DNA of 64,000 nucleotides from Arthrobacter sp. MYb23. GTDB taxonomy: Bacteria > Actinomycetota > Actinomycetes > Actinomycetales > Micrococcaceae. The position numbers and the translations under genes were made by a program. Where the stretch lies: assembly GCF_002979775.1 (NCBI RefSeq), contig NZ_PCPR01000003.1, positions 297,100 to 361,099 on the forward strand, given 5' to 3'. The notes under the pieces are model-generated. The model saw nothing but the letters and a program-made list of their open reading frames with translations. It was not told where the DNA came from and did not search any database. Within the stretch, counting starts at the first letter, position 1, and each line of letters starts with the position of its first letter. Positions 21,721 to 30,816 of the stretch are shown in pieces.

Positions 21721-21978
21721 TCAATCTGCGGCAGCCAGAGAGTAGCCGTCCTCAGCATGGATCAGAACACGGCCATGGGGAACGGAAAACACCCAGACAA
21801 TTGAGCGATCTTCCGTTGTAGTGTCGACCGTGCCGGTGATGGTCGGCAGGGTTGGGTGCATCAGGGTGACGGGGATGCCTGGCCCGAGGTCCTGCCAGGA
21901 CTGGGCGCAGTCTGTCGGCGGCGCCGAGACCTGGCCGCCGACAGTCTCCGCGTCAGGCGGGGACGATGGCGAGTGCAT
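21721..21978 (-). CDS. Small conserved hypothetical protein, paralog of the protein at 54086
   Basis: About 85 aa from the ATG at 21978, which overlaps the 3' end of ridA by 26 bp and would be translationally coupled to it; a shorter start at 21861 gives 46 aa. The core SWQDLGPGIPVTL ... GTVD..TED.SIVWV ... GRVLIHAEDGYSL aligns with the protein at 54086-54328 (DW.LL.GTSVEL ... GYVD.VTEDGSILWL ... GRKLF). It looks like a compact beta-strand-rich domain. No function is known to me. In both places it follows amino-acid catabolic enzymes, which suggests an accessory role. The longer start is favoured because the paralogy extends upstream of residue 46. Confidence 0.6.
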   Translation of the reverse strand: MHSPSSPPDAETVGGQVSAPPTDCAQSWQDLGPGIPVTLMHPTLPTITGTVDTTTEDRSIVWVFSVPHGRVLIHAEDGYSLAAAD

Positions 21979-22336
21979 CGATCTCCACCAGTGCGCCAGG
22001 AGCCAACTGGGCTCCGACAGTGACGCGTGCAGGGTAAGGCTGGGGGACGGAGCTGCTGTAGGCCTTGTCGAATTCATCGAAGTCGTCGTCGGAGGCCAAG
22101 TACACCCGGGTGATGAGGACGTCGTTCCATGACGCCCCGGCGTCGGCAAGAAGGGTGCTCAGCTGGCTGAGGCTCTGCTTGGTCTGCTCGGCAATCCCGG
22201 CCTTCATGATGGCTCCGGTTGCCGGGTCGATGGCGAGCTGGCCCGAAAGCTGGAGGAACGAGCCGATCTGCTTGCCTTGGTTGTAGGCTCCGACGGCTGC
22301 GGGGGCGTTGGGTGTGTTGATGATGCGCTGAGTCAA
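21953..22336 (-). CDS. ridA: RidA/YjgF-family 2-iminoacid deaminase
   Basis: 127 aa, full length for the family. AAVGAYNQG near the start, LSGQLAIDPATG, and the conserved arginine loop VYLASDDDFDEFDKAYSS ... PARVTVGAQLAPGALVEIDALA are classic. RidA proteins hydrolyse reactive 2-imino acids released by PLP enzymes and amine oxidases. Its place beside an aminotransferase fits protection of PLP enzymes during amino-acid breakdown. It is divergent from the XRE-cupin regulator at 22465, with a regulatory motif at 22397 between them. Confidence 0.92.
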   Translation of the reverse strand: MTQRIINTPNAPAAVGAYNQGKQIGSFLQLSGQLAIDPATGAIMKAGIAEQTKQSLSQLSTLLADAGASWNDVLITRVYLASDDDFDEFDKAYSSSVPQPYPARVTVGAQLAPGALVEIDALAIVPA

Positions 22337-22396
22337 GGTCGTTGTCCTTTGGGTGTGAGGGGGTTGCTTGTTGAGCCCAAGCTGCTGCTTGCAATA

Positions 22397-22407
22397 AGAG
22401 CAATATA
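22397..22407 (-). promoter_or_regulatory. TATATTGCYCA motif in the ridA promoter
   Basis: On the minus strand a -35-like TTGAAC is followed after 17 bp by TATATT, and that -10 is the first half of the motif TATATTGCTCT. The motif therefore overlaps the probable ridA promoter. Confidence 0.55.
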
Positions 22408-22464
22408 CTGCACAATAGAACCGGGTTCAATCGTTACAGTGCTCATCTTGCGAGGAGGTGCCCC

Positions 22465-23103
22465 ATGGAGAAACAGCAGTTACCCTCTGCGACGGCGGTC
22501 GGACCGCCACTGAACCGCGAGGATCTTCCCACTCCGAGAAGCGTCGGGTGGAATCTGCGGCTCGGACGCAGAAGCAGGCGTCTGACCTTATACGATGTCG
22601 CAGAAGGAGTGGGCATTACAGTGAGCGCGCTGAGCCGCATTGAAACCGGTCAAAAAACGCCTTCGCTTGAGACGCTGATCAGAATCTGTGACGTCACAGG
22701 AATTGGGATCGGGGATGTCTTCCAGCGCCCGGAAGTTTGGGCCGGACCGGTTGTTAATTCCCAAGACCGCAGGTGGACGCGGGCGGGATTGATGCGCCTA
22801 AGCCGCCCGGATGAATCCAGGGTAGGGGTGTTCCATGGGGAGCTGCCGCCCGGGACATCTGGGACCCTCAAGGGGCCGGCCGTAGGCGGGCTAGTGGTAG
22901 TCACGGCCAAGGCGGGCGTCTCGGTGATCGGCCAGGCAGAAGGACGCCACGTCCTGGAAAGCGGAGACGCCCTGACGGTAATGGCACCCGGTCGCATCAG
23001 CTGGATGAACGAAGGCCCTGGCCCGGCACGCGCACTCTGGATCTACACGCCGTATCTGGGGTCATCGGGGAGTCCCTTCCGCGGCCACGCTTCCGGCCGG
23101 TGA
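22465..23103 (+). CDS. XRE-family regulator with C-terminal cupin
   Basis: 212 aa. The XRE helix-turn-helix spans about 28-85 (NLRLGRRSRRLTLYDVAEGV ... SRIETGQKTPSLETL). The C-terminal cupin barrel (residues 115-200) has GDALTVMAPGRISWMNEGPG. A strong GAGGAGGTG precedes the ATG. It is divergent from ridA across the regulatory motif and convergent with a second XRE-cupin gene. It is one of two candidate regulators for the TATATTGCYCA regulon; the cupin would bind an amino acid or breakdown product. Confidence 0.87.
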   Translation: MEKQQLPSATAVGPPLNREDLPTPRSVGWNLRLGRRSRRLTLYDVAEGVGITVSALSRIETGQKTPSLETLIRICDVTGIGIGDVFQRPEVWAGPVVNSQDRRWTRAGLMRLSRPDESRVGVFHGELPPGTSGTLKGPAVGGLVVVTAKAGVSVIGQAEGRHVLESGDALTVMAPGRISWMNEGPGPARALWIYTPYLGSSGSPFRGHASGR

Positions 23104-23104
23104 A

Positions 23105-23689
23105 CTATATGGTGTTGATAACGACCACACGCACGAAGCTCAGATTCTCCGCCGTTCCGTTCACATATGAGTACTCGCGGTCGGTGGCAATACGAGCCAC
23201 GCCGCCTTCGGGCACGACGTAGGATGCGTCCCCCACGACGAGGGTTAGCGTCCCCGAGGTAACTGACAGCACTTCCTCGGAGCCTGCCGGATCCGGCTCG
23301 GCATCGTAACGGTCTCCGGCGCCGAGGCTCCAGTCCCACATCTCCGCCGGGCCACGGCTTTTGGTGGTCGTGAACACCCGACCGCGGCTTTCCTTGGCTG
23401 CGCCACGCCACACCGTGGAGGCATCTGACCCCAGGAGAAGCTCTACGGGGCTCTCTGAGCGAGACCGGACCAGTGAAGAAAAGTCCACACCCAAAGCTCG
23501 GGCGATCTTATCGAGGGTAACGAGGGAAGCGTTGGCCGTTCCGGCTTCGATGGCCGTCAGCATCCTGCGGCTGACATCGGCCCGTTTCGCCAGGTCGGTT
23601 ACGGAGACTTTTTGCGCAGTTCGTAGCTGCTTGATGGTGCCGCCGACAAGGGCGATCAAATTTTGCCCGGCCAGATCGAGGTCCGTCAT
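23105..23689 (-). CDS. XRE-family regulator with C-terminal cupin (second copy)
   Basis: 194 aa. The helix-turn-helix at about 20-75 reads LAKRADVSRRMLTAIEAGTA, and a cupin barrel follows (EEVLSVTSGTLTLVVGDASYVV). The ATG at 23689 has GGAG eight bases upstream. Its stop is 2 bp from that of the neighbouring XRE gene. It is clearly related to the regulator at 9133. It faces the small-protein/pdxS unit and may regulate it; the intergenic region holds a TGAGCA-N6-TGCTCA palindrome. Confidence 0.86.
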   Translation of the reverse strand: MTDLDLAGQNLIALVGGTIKQLRTAQKVSVTDLAKRADVSRRMLTAIEAGTANASLVTLDKIARALGVDFSSLVRSRSESPVELLLGSDASTVWRGAAKESRGRVFTTTKSRGPAEMWDWSLGAGDRYDAEPDPAGSEEVLSVTSGTLTLVVGDASYVVPEGGVARIATDREYSYVNGTAENLSFVRVVVINTI

Positions 23690-23818
23690 GCGAATGCTCC
23701 AATTCCCAAAACTGAGTGATAAAGTGCGCATTTGTAGCCTATCAGGCAGCCAGGGTCCTTGTGCCGTTCGTCCTTCCAAGGATTGCAGCTAACCACACAT
23801 GCGAGTATAGTACTCTTC

Positions 23819-23836
23819 TGAGCACTTTATTGCTCA
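23819..23836. promoter_or_regulatory. Palindrome TGAGCA-N6-TGCTCA carrying the TTTATTGCTCA motif
   Basis: A perfect inverted repeat, 23819-23824 with 23831-23836, whose right half is the regulon motif TTTATTGCTCA (23826-23836). It lies 26 bp before the start of the small protein that precedes pdxS. Confidence 0.55.
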
Positions 23837-23861
23837 CTTCGGCCTATTTTTTGAGGTGCTC

Positions 23862-24083
23862 ATGTTTTCTCCACAACATCACGTCAATTACGTGGCAGCA
23901 CGCGTCACGGACGCGTCTGAACTGGACGCTGTTCTCTCAGGGGCGGTCGAGCGCATGCGCATTGCTGCGGCCGGCAACCGCACCCAAGGCATCATGATCA
24001 CTGCCCAGGAGCCCGGGTCCTATATCGTCCACCTCAGCGACGAGGTTCCCTACGGACTCACCCGAGAGCGTTACGCATACTGA
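23862..24083 (+). CDS. Small hypothetical protein upstream of pdxS
   Basis: 73 aa from the ATG at 23862, which follows TGAGG. The protein is soluble and mixed alpha/beta in look (DASELDAVLSGAVERMRIAA ... GIMITAQEPGSYIVHLSDEV). I do not recognise the family. It lies directly downstream of the regulatory palindrome and 58 bp before pdxS on the same strand, so they are probably co-transcribed. Codon use looks like that of real neighbours. Confidence 0.6.
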   Translation: MFSPQHHVNYVAARVTDASELDAVLSGAVERMRIAAAGNRTQGIMITAQEPGSYIVHLSDEVPYGLTRERYAY

Positions 24084-24141
24084 CTTTCAGTGACGGCCGG
24101 GCGTACCGGCCAGCTGCACCCCCAACCAAGGAGAACCCAGA

Positions 24142-25068
24142 ATGTTTGAAACAACCGAAAGCCCTCAGCCGGGGAACCCGGCCGCCTCCCATACCGGCAG
24201 CAACCGTGTTAAGCGGGGCATGGCTGAGATGCTCAAGGGCGGCGTCATCATGGACGTCGTTAACGTCGAGCAGGCCCGCATCGCTGAGGATGCCGGTGCC
24301 GTGGCTGTCATGGCGCTTGAGCGCGTCCCGGCCGATATCCGCGCCCAGGGCGGCGTGTCCCGCATGTCGGATCCGGACATGATCGATGCGATCATCGCTG
24401 CCGTGTCCATCCCGGTCATGGCCAAGGCCCGTATCGGCCACTTCGTCGAGGCCCAGGTCCTGCAGTCCCTCGGTGTTGACTACATTGACGAGTCCGAGGT
24501 CCTGACCCCGGCGGACTACATCAACCACATCGACAAGTGGAACTTCACCGTTCCGTTCGTTTGTGGTGCCACCAACCTTGGTGAGGCCCTGCGCCGCATC
24601 AACGAGGGCGCGGCGATGATCCGTTCCAAGGGTGAAGCCGGTACCGGTGATGTTTCCAACGCCACCGGGCACATGCGCCAGATCCGTTCGGAGATCGCCA
24701 AGCTCGCAGCCCTTCCCGAGGACGAGCTGTATGTTGCGGCTAAGGAATTGCAGGCCCCGTACGAGCTGGTCAAGGAAGTCGCCGCCACCGGCAAGCTTCC
24801 CGTGGTGTTGTTCACCGCTGGTGGCATCGCTACCCCGGCTGATGCTGCAATGATGATGCAGCTCGGCGCTGACGGAGTGTTCGTTGGTTCGGGGATCTTC
24901 AAGTCCGGCAACCCGGCAGAGCGTGCCGCCGCCGTCGTAAAGGCCACCACGTTCCATGATGATCCCGATGTCATCGCCAAGGTCTCCCGCGGACTCGGCG
25001 AAGCCATGGTCGGCATCAACGTCGACGACATCCCCCAGCCCCACCGCCTCTCAGAACGCGGCTGGTAA
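24142..25068 (+). CDS. pdxS: Pyridoxal 5'-phosphate synthase subunit PdxS
   Basis: Makes PLP from ribose-5-phosphate, glyceraldehyde-3-phosphate and ammonia together with the glutaminase PdxT. 308 aa TIM barrel with the catalytic Lys95 in MAKARIGHF and the second lysine in [10 protein letters not shown]. Very strong conservation throughout ([28 protein letters not shown]). AAGGAGAAC precedes the ATG. No pdxT lies beside it, unlike the usual pdxST arrangement. Its position in an amino-acid catabolic island rich in PLP enzymes suggests a dedicated or second copy that boosts PLP supply. Confidence 0.95.
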   Translation: MFETTESPQPGNPAASHTGSNRVKRGMAEMLKGGVIMDVVNVEQARIAEDAGAVAVMALERVPADIRAQGGVSRMSDPDMIDAIIAAVSIPVMAKARIGHFVEAQVLQSLGVDYIDESEVLTPADYINHIDKWNFTVPFVCGATNLGEALRRINEGAAMIRSKGEAGTGDVSNATGHMRQIRSEIAKLAALPEDELYVAAKELQAPYELVKEVAATGKLPVVLFTAGGIATPADAAMMMQLGADGVFVGSGIFKSGNPAERAAAVVKATTFHDDPDVIAKVSRGLGEAMVGINVDDIPQPHRLSERGW

Positions 25069-25090
25069 CAAGCAAAGCAGTACGACGTCG

Positions 25091-25118
25091 GGCCGGCCAC
25101 CTTTCAAGGTGGCCGGCC
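25091..25118. terminator. Bidirectional terminator between pdxS and the M20 hydrolase
   Basis: A perfect 13-bp stem, 25091-25103 with 25106-25118, followed by TTTC. The genes on both sides converge on it. Confidence 0.75.
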
Positions 25119-25135
25119 TTTCTGTCGTCGACGTA

Positions 25136-26467
25136 TCAGGTCGTCGATCCCTTCAGGAACCGGTAGAGCACCCTGGCGCCGAATTTGAGCGACTCCACAG
25201 GAACACGCTCGTCGGTTCCGTGGAACATGGCAGAAAAATTGTACCCTTGCGGCAATTTGAGCGGCGCGAAGCCGTATCCCTGGATGCCGATAGTGGCGAA
25301 CGAAGCGTTGTCCGTGGAAGCAGAGGAGGTGTACGGGATGATCCGGGCCCCTGGATCTTCGGCGGCAAGGGCTTGCTGCATGTTGCCCACCAAAGGTGCC
25401 CCCGGGTCGGCTTCGTCGGCTTCGGTCAGATCAATAACGTCGACAGAGACCTCCGGGCCGGCCAGCACGCTCACCTGCTCGAGAAAGTCCTCTTGCCTGC
25501 CCGGAACAAACCGGCCATCAACGACAGCTTCGGCACGGTCGGGAACCACGTTCATAGACCGGCCGGCGGTAAACATGGTCGGGTTGGAAACGTGCCGAAG
25601 GGAAGAGGCGAGCATGCCGGCGACCGGAGCCAAGACGGAACCGCCAAGATTGTCCGGATTGCCTCGAAGGTCGGGGGCGCCTAGGGCGTCCAGGGAGTCG
25701 ACCATGGCGTTGGTGACCGGCGTCAAGGCAAGCGGCCAGGTATGTTCGGCGATGCGTCCGATGGCAGACCCCAGAATGCCGATGCTGTTGCCGGGGTTGG
25801 TGATTGACCCATGGCCAGGGCGGCCCTTTGCGGTCAGGCGCAGCCACGCCACGCCTTTCCGGCCAGATTCGAGAAGGTAAACCCGTTGCCCGGGTGCGAG
25901 TTCAACCGAGAAGCCACCGACTTCACTGACTGCCTCTGTGCAGTCATCGATGAGTCCGCGCTGGTTGTTGACCACCCATCGCGATCCCAGGGTAAAAGCG
26001 TTTTCCTCATCAGCAAGAAAGGCGAGTACCAACTCCCTGGCGGGAACTGTGCCCTCCCTGCGAAGCTGCCTGACGGCCGCGAGGATCATGGCGACCATGT
26101 GCTTCATGTCGATGGAACCGCGGCCCCAGAGGTAACCGTCGATGATTTCCCCGGCGAACGGATCGACACTCCACAGGGAGGCGTCGGCGGGTACAACGTC
26201 CAAATGTCCATGGACAAGCAAAGCCGGTCCTGAACGTCCGGGCAGGCGGGCAATCAGGTTGGCGCGGCGAGGTTCCGGCTCGAAAATGTCGGAGTCGATC
26301 CCTACGTCTGCCAGCTTAGATGCAACGTATTCAGCTGCCGTGCGTTCCCCCGGCCCGGAACCATCGCCGAAGTTTGTAGTGTCGATACGGATGAGGTCCC
26401 GACAGATCTCCACAACTTCGTCGAGTCCGGGGCCGGGGGAACTGTCGAAGCCGTCGTTGGTGCTCAC
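25136..26467 (-). CDS. M20/M25/M40 family metallo-hydrolase (ArgE/DapE-like)
   Basis: 443 aa cytosolic metallohydrolase. HGHLDVVP near residue 85, GRGSIDMKH near 113 and LADEENAF near 150 are the metal and catalytic motifs of deacylases/dipeptidases of the ArgE/DapE/CPG2 group. Its start overlaps the ABC ATPase stop by 4 bp, making it the last gene of an amino-acid ABC importer operon. This suggests that the importer brings in an N-acyl amino acid or small peptide which this enzyme hydrolyses. Confidence 0.87.
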   Translation of the reverse strand: MSTNDGFDSSPGPGLDEVVEICRDLIRIDTTNFGDGSGPGERTAAEYVASKLADVGIDSDIFEPEPRRANLIARLPGRSGPALLVHGHLDVVPADASLWSVDPFAGEIIDGYLWGRGSIDMKHMVAMILAAVRQLRREGTVPARELVLAFLADEENAFTLGSRWVVNNQRGLIDDCTEAVSEVGGFSVELAPGQRVYLLESGRKGVAWLRLTAKGRPGHGSITNPGNSIGILGSAIGRIAEHTWPLALTPVTNAMVDSLDALGAPDLRGNPDNLGGSVLAPVAGMLASSLRHVSNPTMFTAGRSMNVVPDRAEAVVDGRFVPGRQEDFLEQVSVLAGPEVSVDVIDLTEADEADPGAPLVGNMQQALAAEDPGARIIPYTSSASTDNASFATIGIQGYGFAPLKLPQGYNFSAMFHGTDERVPVESLKFGARVLYRFLKGSTT

Positions 26468-27228
26468 AGGACCCGCGACAGGAAAGACTGGGTCCTCTCG
26501 TGCTGGGGATTGCCCAGCACCTCAGAGGGTGTTCCCTGCTCGACAATGACTCCGTTGTCGAGAAAGACGACTTGGTCGGCGGCTTCCCGGGCGAACCCCA
26601 TCTCGTGGGTGACCACGACCATGGTCATGCCGGAGGCGGCAAGCTCCCGCATCACCTTAAGTACTTCACCGACCAGCTCGGGGTCCAGAGCCGAGGTGGG
26701 TTCGTCAAAAAGCATCAGTTCAGGCTTCATCGCCAAGGCCCTGGCAATGGCCACTCTTTGCTGTTGGCCGCCGGAGAGCTGGGCCGGGAAGTGATGTGCC
26801 TTATCGGCCAGCCCGACTTGTTCGAGGAGGGCTGTTGCCCGCCGGCGTGCTTCTGTGGCTGGCTCTTTGAGGACCCGGCGCGGAGCCTCCATCACGTTTT
26901 CCAGTGCTGTCATATGTGGAAAGAGGTTGAAGCGCTGGAACACCATTCCGATTTTGGTGCGCTGACGGGCGATGTACCGGTCATCGAGTTCATGCAGAAT
27001 CCGTCCCTCCTGCCGGTAACCAACCAAGTCTCCGTCAACGTAGAGGCGCCCGGAATCTATCCGTTCAAGGTGGTTGATACAGCGCAGGAGCGTGCTTTTT
27101 CCGGATCCGCTGGGACCGAGCAGACACGTGACGTCCCCCTTGGCCACTGACAGGTCCACTCCTTTGAGGACCTCGTGGTGGCCGAACTTCTTGCCGACGT
27201 TATCGGCAAGCACCATGGGTGTACTCAT
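26464..27228 (-). CDS. Polar amino-acid ABC importer ATP-binding protein (GlnQ-like)
   Basis: 254 aa. Walker [10 protein letters not shown] at 38-46, Q-loop [13 protein letters not shown], signature LSGGQQQR, Walker [14 protein letters not shown] and H-loop VTHEMGFA are all complete and typical of the GlnQ/HisP group. It overlaps both neighbours by 4 bp (permease and M20 hydrolase). Confidence 0.95.
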   Translation of the reverse strand: MSTPMVLADNVGKKFGHHEVLKGVDLSVAKGDVTCLLGPSGSGKSTLLRCINHLERIDSGRLYVDGDLVGYRQEGRILHELDDRYIARQRTKIGMVFQRFNLFPHMTALENVMEAPRRVLKEPATEARRRATALLEQVGLADKAHHFPAQLSGGQQQRVAIARALAMKPELMLFDEPTSALDPELVGEVLKVMRELAASGMTMVVVTHEMGFAREAADQVVFLDNGVIVEQGTPSEVLGNPQHERTQSFLSRVL

Positions 27229-28118
27229 CGGGATACTCGTTTCACTCGTGAGGGAAGGGTAGATGTGACGCCTCGGCCAAAGCGTTTTTCCAACTGGCTT
27301 TGCCCAATGGAAAGCAATGTGGTGACGATCAGGTACCAGACAGAGGCGACCACGAGCAGGGGAATGACCTTGTAGTTCTGCGCGTACACCTGCTGAAGGT
27401 TGGTCATCAGGTCGTTGCCGGCGATGACAGAGACAAGGGCGGACGTCTTTAGTAGGGAGATCACTTCATTGCCCATGGGCGGGACCACGACCCGCATCGC
27501 CTGCGGGAGGATGATCCGCTGCATGGTTGTGGCCCGGTTCATGCCAAGCGCAGAGGAGGCCTCCCGTTGGCCGGAGTCCACGGACTGGATACCGGCCCGC
27601 ACAATTTCTGAGGCATAGGCAGCCTCGTTGAGTCCCAGTGCCAGGATAGCCGCTGTTGTGGAGTTGATCAGGGCGGAAGTGGGGGAGGAGAAGAAGACAA
27701 TGTCCGTGAATGGCACGCCGATGGTTACGGCCGGGAAGAAGGCCCCGATGAAGCCCCAGAAGATGATCTGGACCAGGACTGGTATGCCTCTGAAGATGGT
27801 GACGTAAGTTGTCGCGACGGCCCTGAGGACCGGGTTGTGGGACAGCGTCATGATGGCGATGACGGTGCCACCCACGAGGCCGATTAACATGCTGACCACG
27901 GTCAGATACAGGGTTACCATCAGGCCGCGGATGGTCAACTCCGCGAAAAGGTAGGCCCCGACGGTCGGCCAGTCCATGTTGGGGTTCGTCGCGAAGACCC
28001 AGCCGACGCCAACTGCGGCGAGACCTACGATGACCGCGGCTACCGACCGCCAAGGATGGCGGAGTTTACGGACTTCGAAGTCGTCCACCCGCCGGGGCGT
28101 GTCAACGGATACAGACAT
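27225..28118 (-). CDS. Amino-acid ABC importer permease (HisM/GlnP type)
   Basis: 297 aa. The His/Glu/Gln/Arg/opine type EAA loop is clear: [30 protein letters not shown] cytoplasmic N-terminal tail, one extra N-terminal TM segment and about five core TM segments are visible. A single permease gene suggests a homodimeric channel. It sits 2 bp from the solute-binding protein gene and overlaps the ATPase gene. Confidence 0.93.
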   Translation of the reverse strand: MSVSVDTPRRVDDFEVRKLRHPWRSVAAVIVGLAAVGVGWVFATNPNMDWPTVGAYLFAELTIRGLMVTLYLTVVSMLIGLVGGTVIAIMTLSHNPVLRAVATTYVTIFRGIPVLVQIIFWGFIGAFFPAVTIGVPFTDIVFFSSPTSALINSTTAAILALGLNEAAYASEIVRAGIQSVDSGQREASSALGMNRATTMQRIILPQAMRVVVPPMGNEVISLLKTSALVSVIAGNDLMTNLQQVYAQNYKVIPLLVVASVWYLIVTTLLSIGQSQLEKRFGRGVTSTLPSRVKRVSR

Positions 28119-28120
28119 TT

Positions 28121-29074
28121 TCAGCCTCCGTGCTGGTTCATCGAGGGGGCTTCCACTGCTGCTTGGCCGACACCATACTTGTCGAGGATGGCCTGGTAAA
28201 TCCCGTTGTCCATGAGTTTCTGGACCGCTTTGGCAACCGCCTCGCTCAAGGCCTTGTCCTCCTTGGGAATGCCGATTCCGATCAGGGAGCTTTCATAGCC
28301 ACCTGGTGCAGCAGGATCGTCGATAGCTTGAACCGTGGAATCCTGCTTTGCGGCGTAACCCAGGACGGGAAGGTCGCCGACGATTGAGGTAATGGCGCCG
28401 CTATTGAGGGCGAGTTGTTCGTCCGAAAATGCGGGAAACGCCTTGATGTCGATAGCTTTTTTGCCGTCGGTGACACACTTGCCGCTCTGTGTGGTGACCA
28501 GATCGAATTGAAGGGACCCGTTCTGGACTCCCACAGCTGTCCCGCAGAGGTCATCGAGTGTCTTGACGTTGGTGGTCGTCTTCTTGACCAGGATTCCTGA
28601 ACCGGACCGTGCATAGTTGACGAAGTCCACAGCTTTTTCGCGTTCGGCGGTGTCGAACAACGTGGCCATCAACACGTCGTATTTCCCTGCCTGCAATCCG
28701 GGAATGAGCCCGTCGTAGGGCTGCTGGGAAAAGTCGAAAGGAATGCCCAGGGTTTCCCCGATGGCGTGGCCGAGGTCGATCTCCAGACCGATCAGGTCCT
28801 GACTCCCCGGCGATGCGAACATCTGGTAGGGAGCGTAGGGGGCGTTGGTCGCTACCCGGACAGTTCCGGCGCTGCGCAGGTCTGAAGGAACCATCGCGGC
28901 GAGAGTTTCATCTTTCGTCGCGGTCGGAATGTCACTCGCAGCGCTGGTGTCGACGGGCGCCGAGGAAACCGTTGGGTTGGCGCAGCCGGTGACTGTAGAA
29001 AGGGCCAGGGCGAGGGTCGCCACGCCCAAGGTCATGATTCTGACGTTGTTGCCGCTTCTGTTTCTGACTCGCAT
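28121..29074 (-). CDS. Amino-acid ABC importer solute-binding lipoprotein
   Basis: 317 aa. A basic N-terminus and hydrophobic stretch end in the lipobox STVTGC, giving a lipid-anchored binding protein after processing at Cys31. The fold is SBP_bac_3: GTVRVATNAPYAPYQ, LIGLEIDLGHAIGETLG and YDGLIPGLQAGKYDVLM are characteristic. It is the first gene of the operon, with a regulon motif (29155-29165) 80 bp upstream. Confidence 0.93.
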   Translation of the reverse strand: MRVRNRSGNNVRIMTLGVATLALALSTVTGCANPTVSSAPVDTSAASDIPTATKDETLAAMVPSDLRSAGTVRVATNAPYAPYQMFASPGSQDLIGLEIDLGHAIGETLGIPFDFSQQPYDGLIPGLQAGKYDVLMATLFDTAEREKAVDFVNYARSGSGILVKKTTTNVKTLDDLCGTAVGVQNGSLQFDLVTTQSGKCVTDGKKAIDIKAFPAFSDEQLALNSGAITSIVGDLPVLGYAAKQDSTVQAIDDPAAPGGYESSLIGIGIPKEDKALSEAVAKAVQKLMDNGIYQAILDKYGVGQAAVEAPSMNQHGG

Positions 29075-29154
29075 TGTTGTCTCCTTGGTGCTTGGTCCGG
29101 CGAAGTTGAGCCGGTCAGTCGCGTGGGATGCGCCACACGTTACTGATGCTCATG

Positions 29155-29165
29155 TGAGCAATATA
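29155..29165 (-). promoter_or_regulatory. TATATTGCYCA motif upstream of the ABC importer operon
   Basis: On the minus strand it reads TATATTGCTCA. With the following bases it forms an imperfect palindrome, TATTGCTC-ACAT-GAGCATCA. It lies 80 bp before the solute-binding protein start. Confidence 0.55.
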
Positions 29166-29281
29166 ACACTCATTAGATTACGAACTTGTTTCCAGCGCAA
29201 GACCTGCAGCCAAACTGGCCGAAGAAGACGCGGTGAGCGCTTCACTTCCCAAAAACCTAGACAACTCGTCTAAGTGACCCC

Positions 29282-29292
29282 TATATTGCTCA
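29282..29292 (+). promoter_or_regulatory. TATATTGCYCA motif upstream of the HAD pseudogene
   Basis: TATATTGCTCA, with TAGACA 18 bp upstream as a possible -35. It points to the HAD phosphatase gene at 29408, so that gene was probably part of the same regulon before it decayed. Confidence 0.55.
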
Positions 29293-29407
29293 AATGGTCG
29301 CGTTGATACCGGCCGCACCGCGTCGTCATTGACCCGGTTCGTTACCCCTGCAAGGTTCCGGGAAGCCAGCTTTCGTCGCTTCCCCCGCCCTGAAAAGAGA
29401 ACTACTC

Positions 29408-30707
29408 ATGAAGAAGCTCCCCTTGGTAGCCTCCCTGGCTGCCTAACTCGCGGTAGGCGGCCTCTTGGGCAGTCTTGTCTTTCCGGCCGCGGCCACGAGC
29501 TCTGCATCCTCGACTGCAACGACGCTGGAACGAGGTAACTGGGCTCCGCGGAACTTCGAGGCCATCAATGCCCTCATTGCCAAACATTCCTCCGGCAACT
29601 CACCGGACGACGCTGCAGCCGCCTACGCGGTTTTCGACTGGGACAACACGTCCATCATCAACGACGTGACCGACAAGCTCTTCCTCTATCAAATCGATCA
29701 CCTCGCCTATCGCCTGACACCCGAGGAGTTCGCCCAAAACCTCGTCGGGACGGTGCCTGGCGGCTTGTTCAAGGAATCGATCGTCAACGATGCCAAACAG
29801 CGGGTCAGCCTCGAAGATATTGCCGCGGACATAAGTGCCGACTACACCTACCTGCACGCCAACTACCAAGGCCTGGCCGGAACCAAAACCCTCGAGGAGA
29901 TCACGAGCAGTCCGCAGTTCCAGGATTTCAAAGCCAAGCTGTACTTCCTCTTTGAGGCCATCATTGACACGCATGGCAAAGAGATCGCCTACCCGTGGGA
30001 GATCTTCTTCGTGGACAACATGACAGAAGAGGAATTCCGGGTACTCGCCCAGGACTCGATCCGGCACCAGATGGGAGCCGAAATCAGCAAGCACGCGGCC
30101 CAAAGCCCCGCATCCCTGCGGGGACGGGCCGGCGTCGTCTCCATCTCCTACGCCGACGGCATGCGAACCGTGCCCGAAATCTACAACCTCATGCACACCT
30201 TCCTGGACAACGGCATCGATGTCTATGTCGTCTCGGCGGGATTCGAACCGCTCGTTGAAGCGATTGCCTCCAGTCCCGACTACGCCTACAACGTCCCCGT
30301 CGACAAGGTTTTTGGGCTAAGGCTCGAACAGGATCCCAACGGCGCCTACCTGCCCGAATACAAAAAGGACTACCCGTTCACCTACGGATCCGGAAAAACC
30401 GGAACTCATCCACAAGGAAATTTCAGGCAAGCATGAAGGCCGGGACCCTGTCTTCGTGGCAGGGGACTCCGGCTCGGACATCGGCAACTTCACAGAGCTT
30501 CCGGGCATGGAACTCGGCGTCATCGTCAACTACTTGGCCACCGGTGAACTCGGAAAAATCTCCAAAGAGGCGGCCAACGCGATCGAAACCGACAACACGC
30601 GGTTCGTGCTGCAAGGCGTCGACGAAAACATCGGCGTGTGGCAGCCGACGGAAAAAACCCGCCGGGTCGGGGCGAAAGAAGCGGTCCTGACAAACCCCAA
30701 GGCCTAG
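29408..30707 (+). pseudogene. Secreted HAD-type phosphatase, broken by a stop and a frameshift
   Basis: A phosphoserine-phosphatase-like HAD protein with a signal peptide. Motif I (FDWDNTS) and motif IV (GDSGSDIGN) are intact. Two lesions are visible. A TAA at 29444-29446 interrupts the signal peptide (MKKLPLVASLAA-stop-LAVGGLLG). An extra G near 30400 (ACCGGAACTC for ACCGAACTC) shifts the frame; restoring it gives ELIHKEISGKHEGRDPVFVAGDSGSD and runs to 30707. A TTG at 29465 could restart translation but would give no full signal peptide. The rest of the sequence is well preserved, so inactivation looks recent. A sequencing error could explain one lesion but less easily both. Confidence 0.85.
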
Positions 30708-30745
30708 GCAGCCGGCGGCTTTCACGGCCTTCTTCACTGCAAAAG

Positions 30746-30781
30746 ACTCCGGGGACGCTTTGTACCGTGTCCCCGGAGTTT
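30746..30781. terminator. Bidirectional terminator between convergent genes
   Basis: ACTCCGGGGAC (30746-30756) pairs with GTCCCCGGAGT (30769-30779), flanked by AAAA on the left and TTTT on the right. It serves the HAD pseudogene and the PLP enzyme gene ending at 30817. Confidence 0.85.
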
Positions 30782-30816
30782 TGCTGTCCAAGCCCCTGTA
30801 GGTGTTTCCGGGGTCA

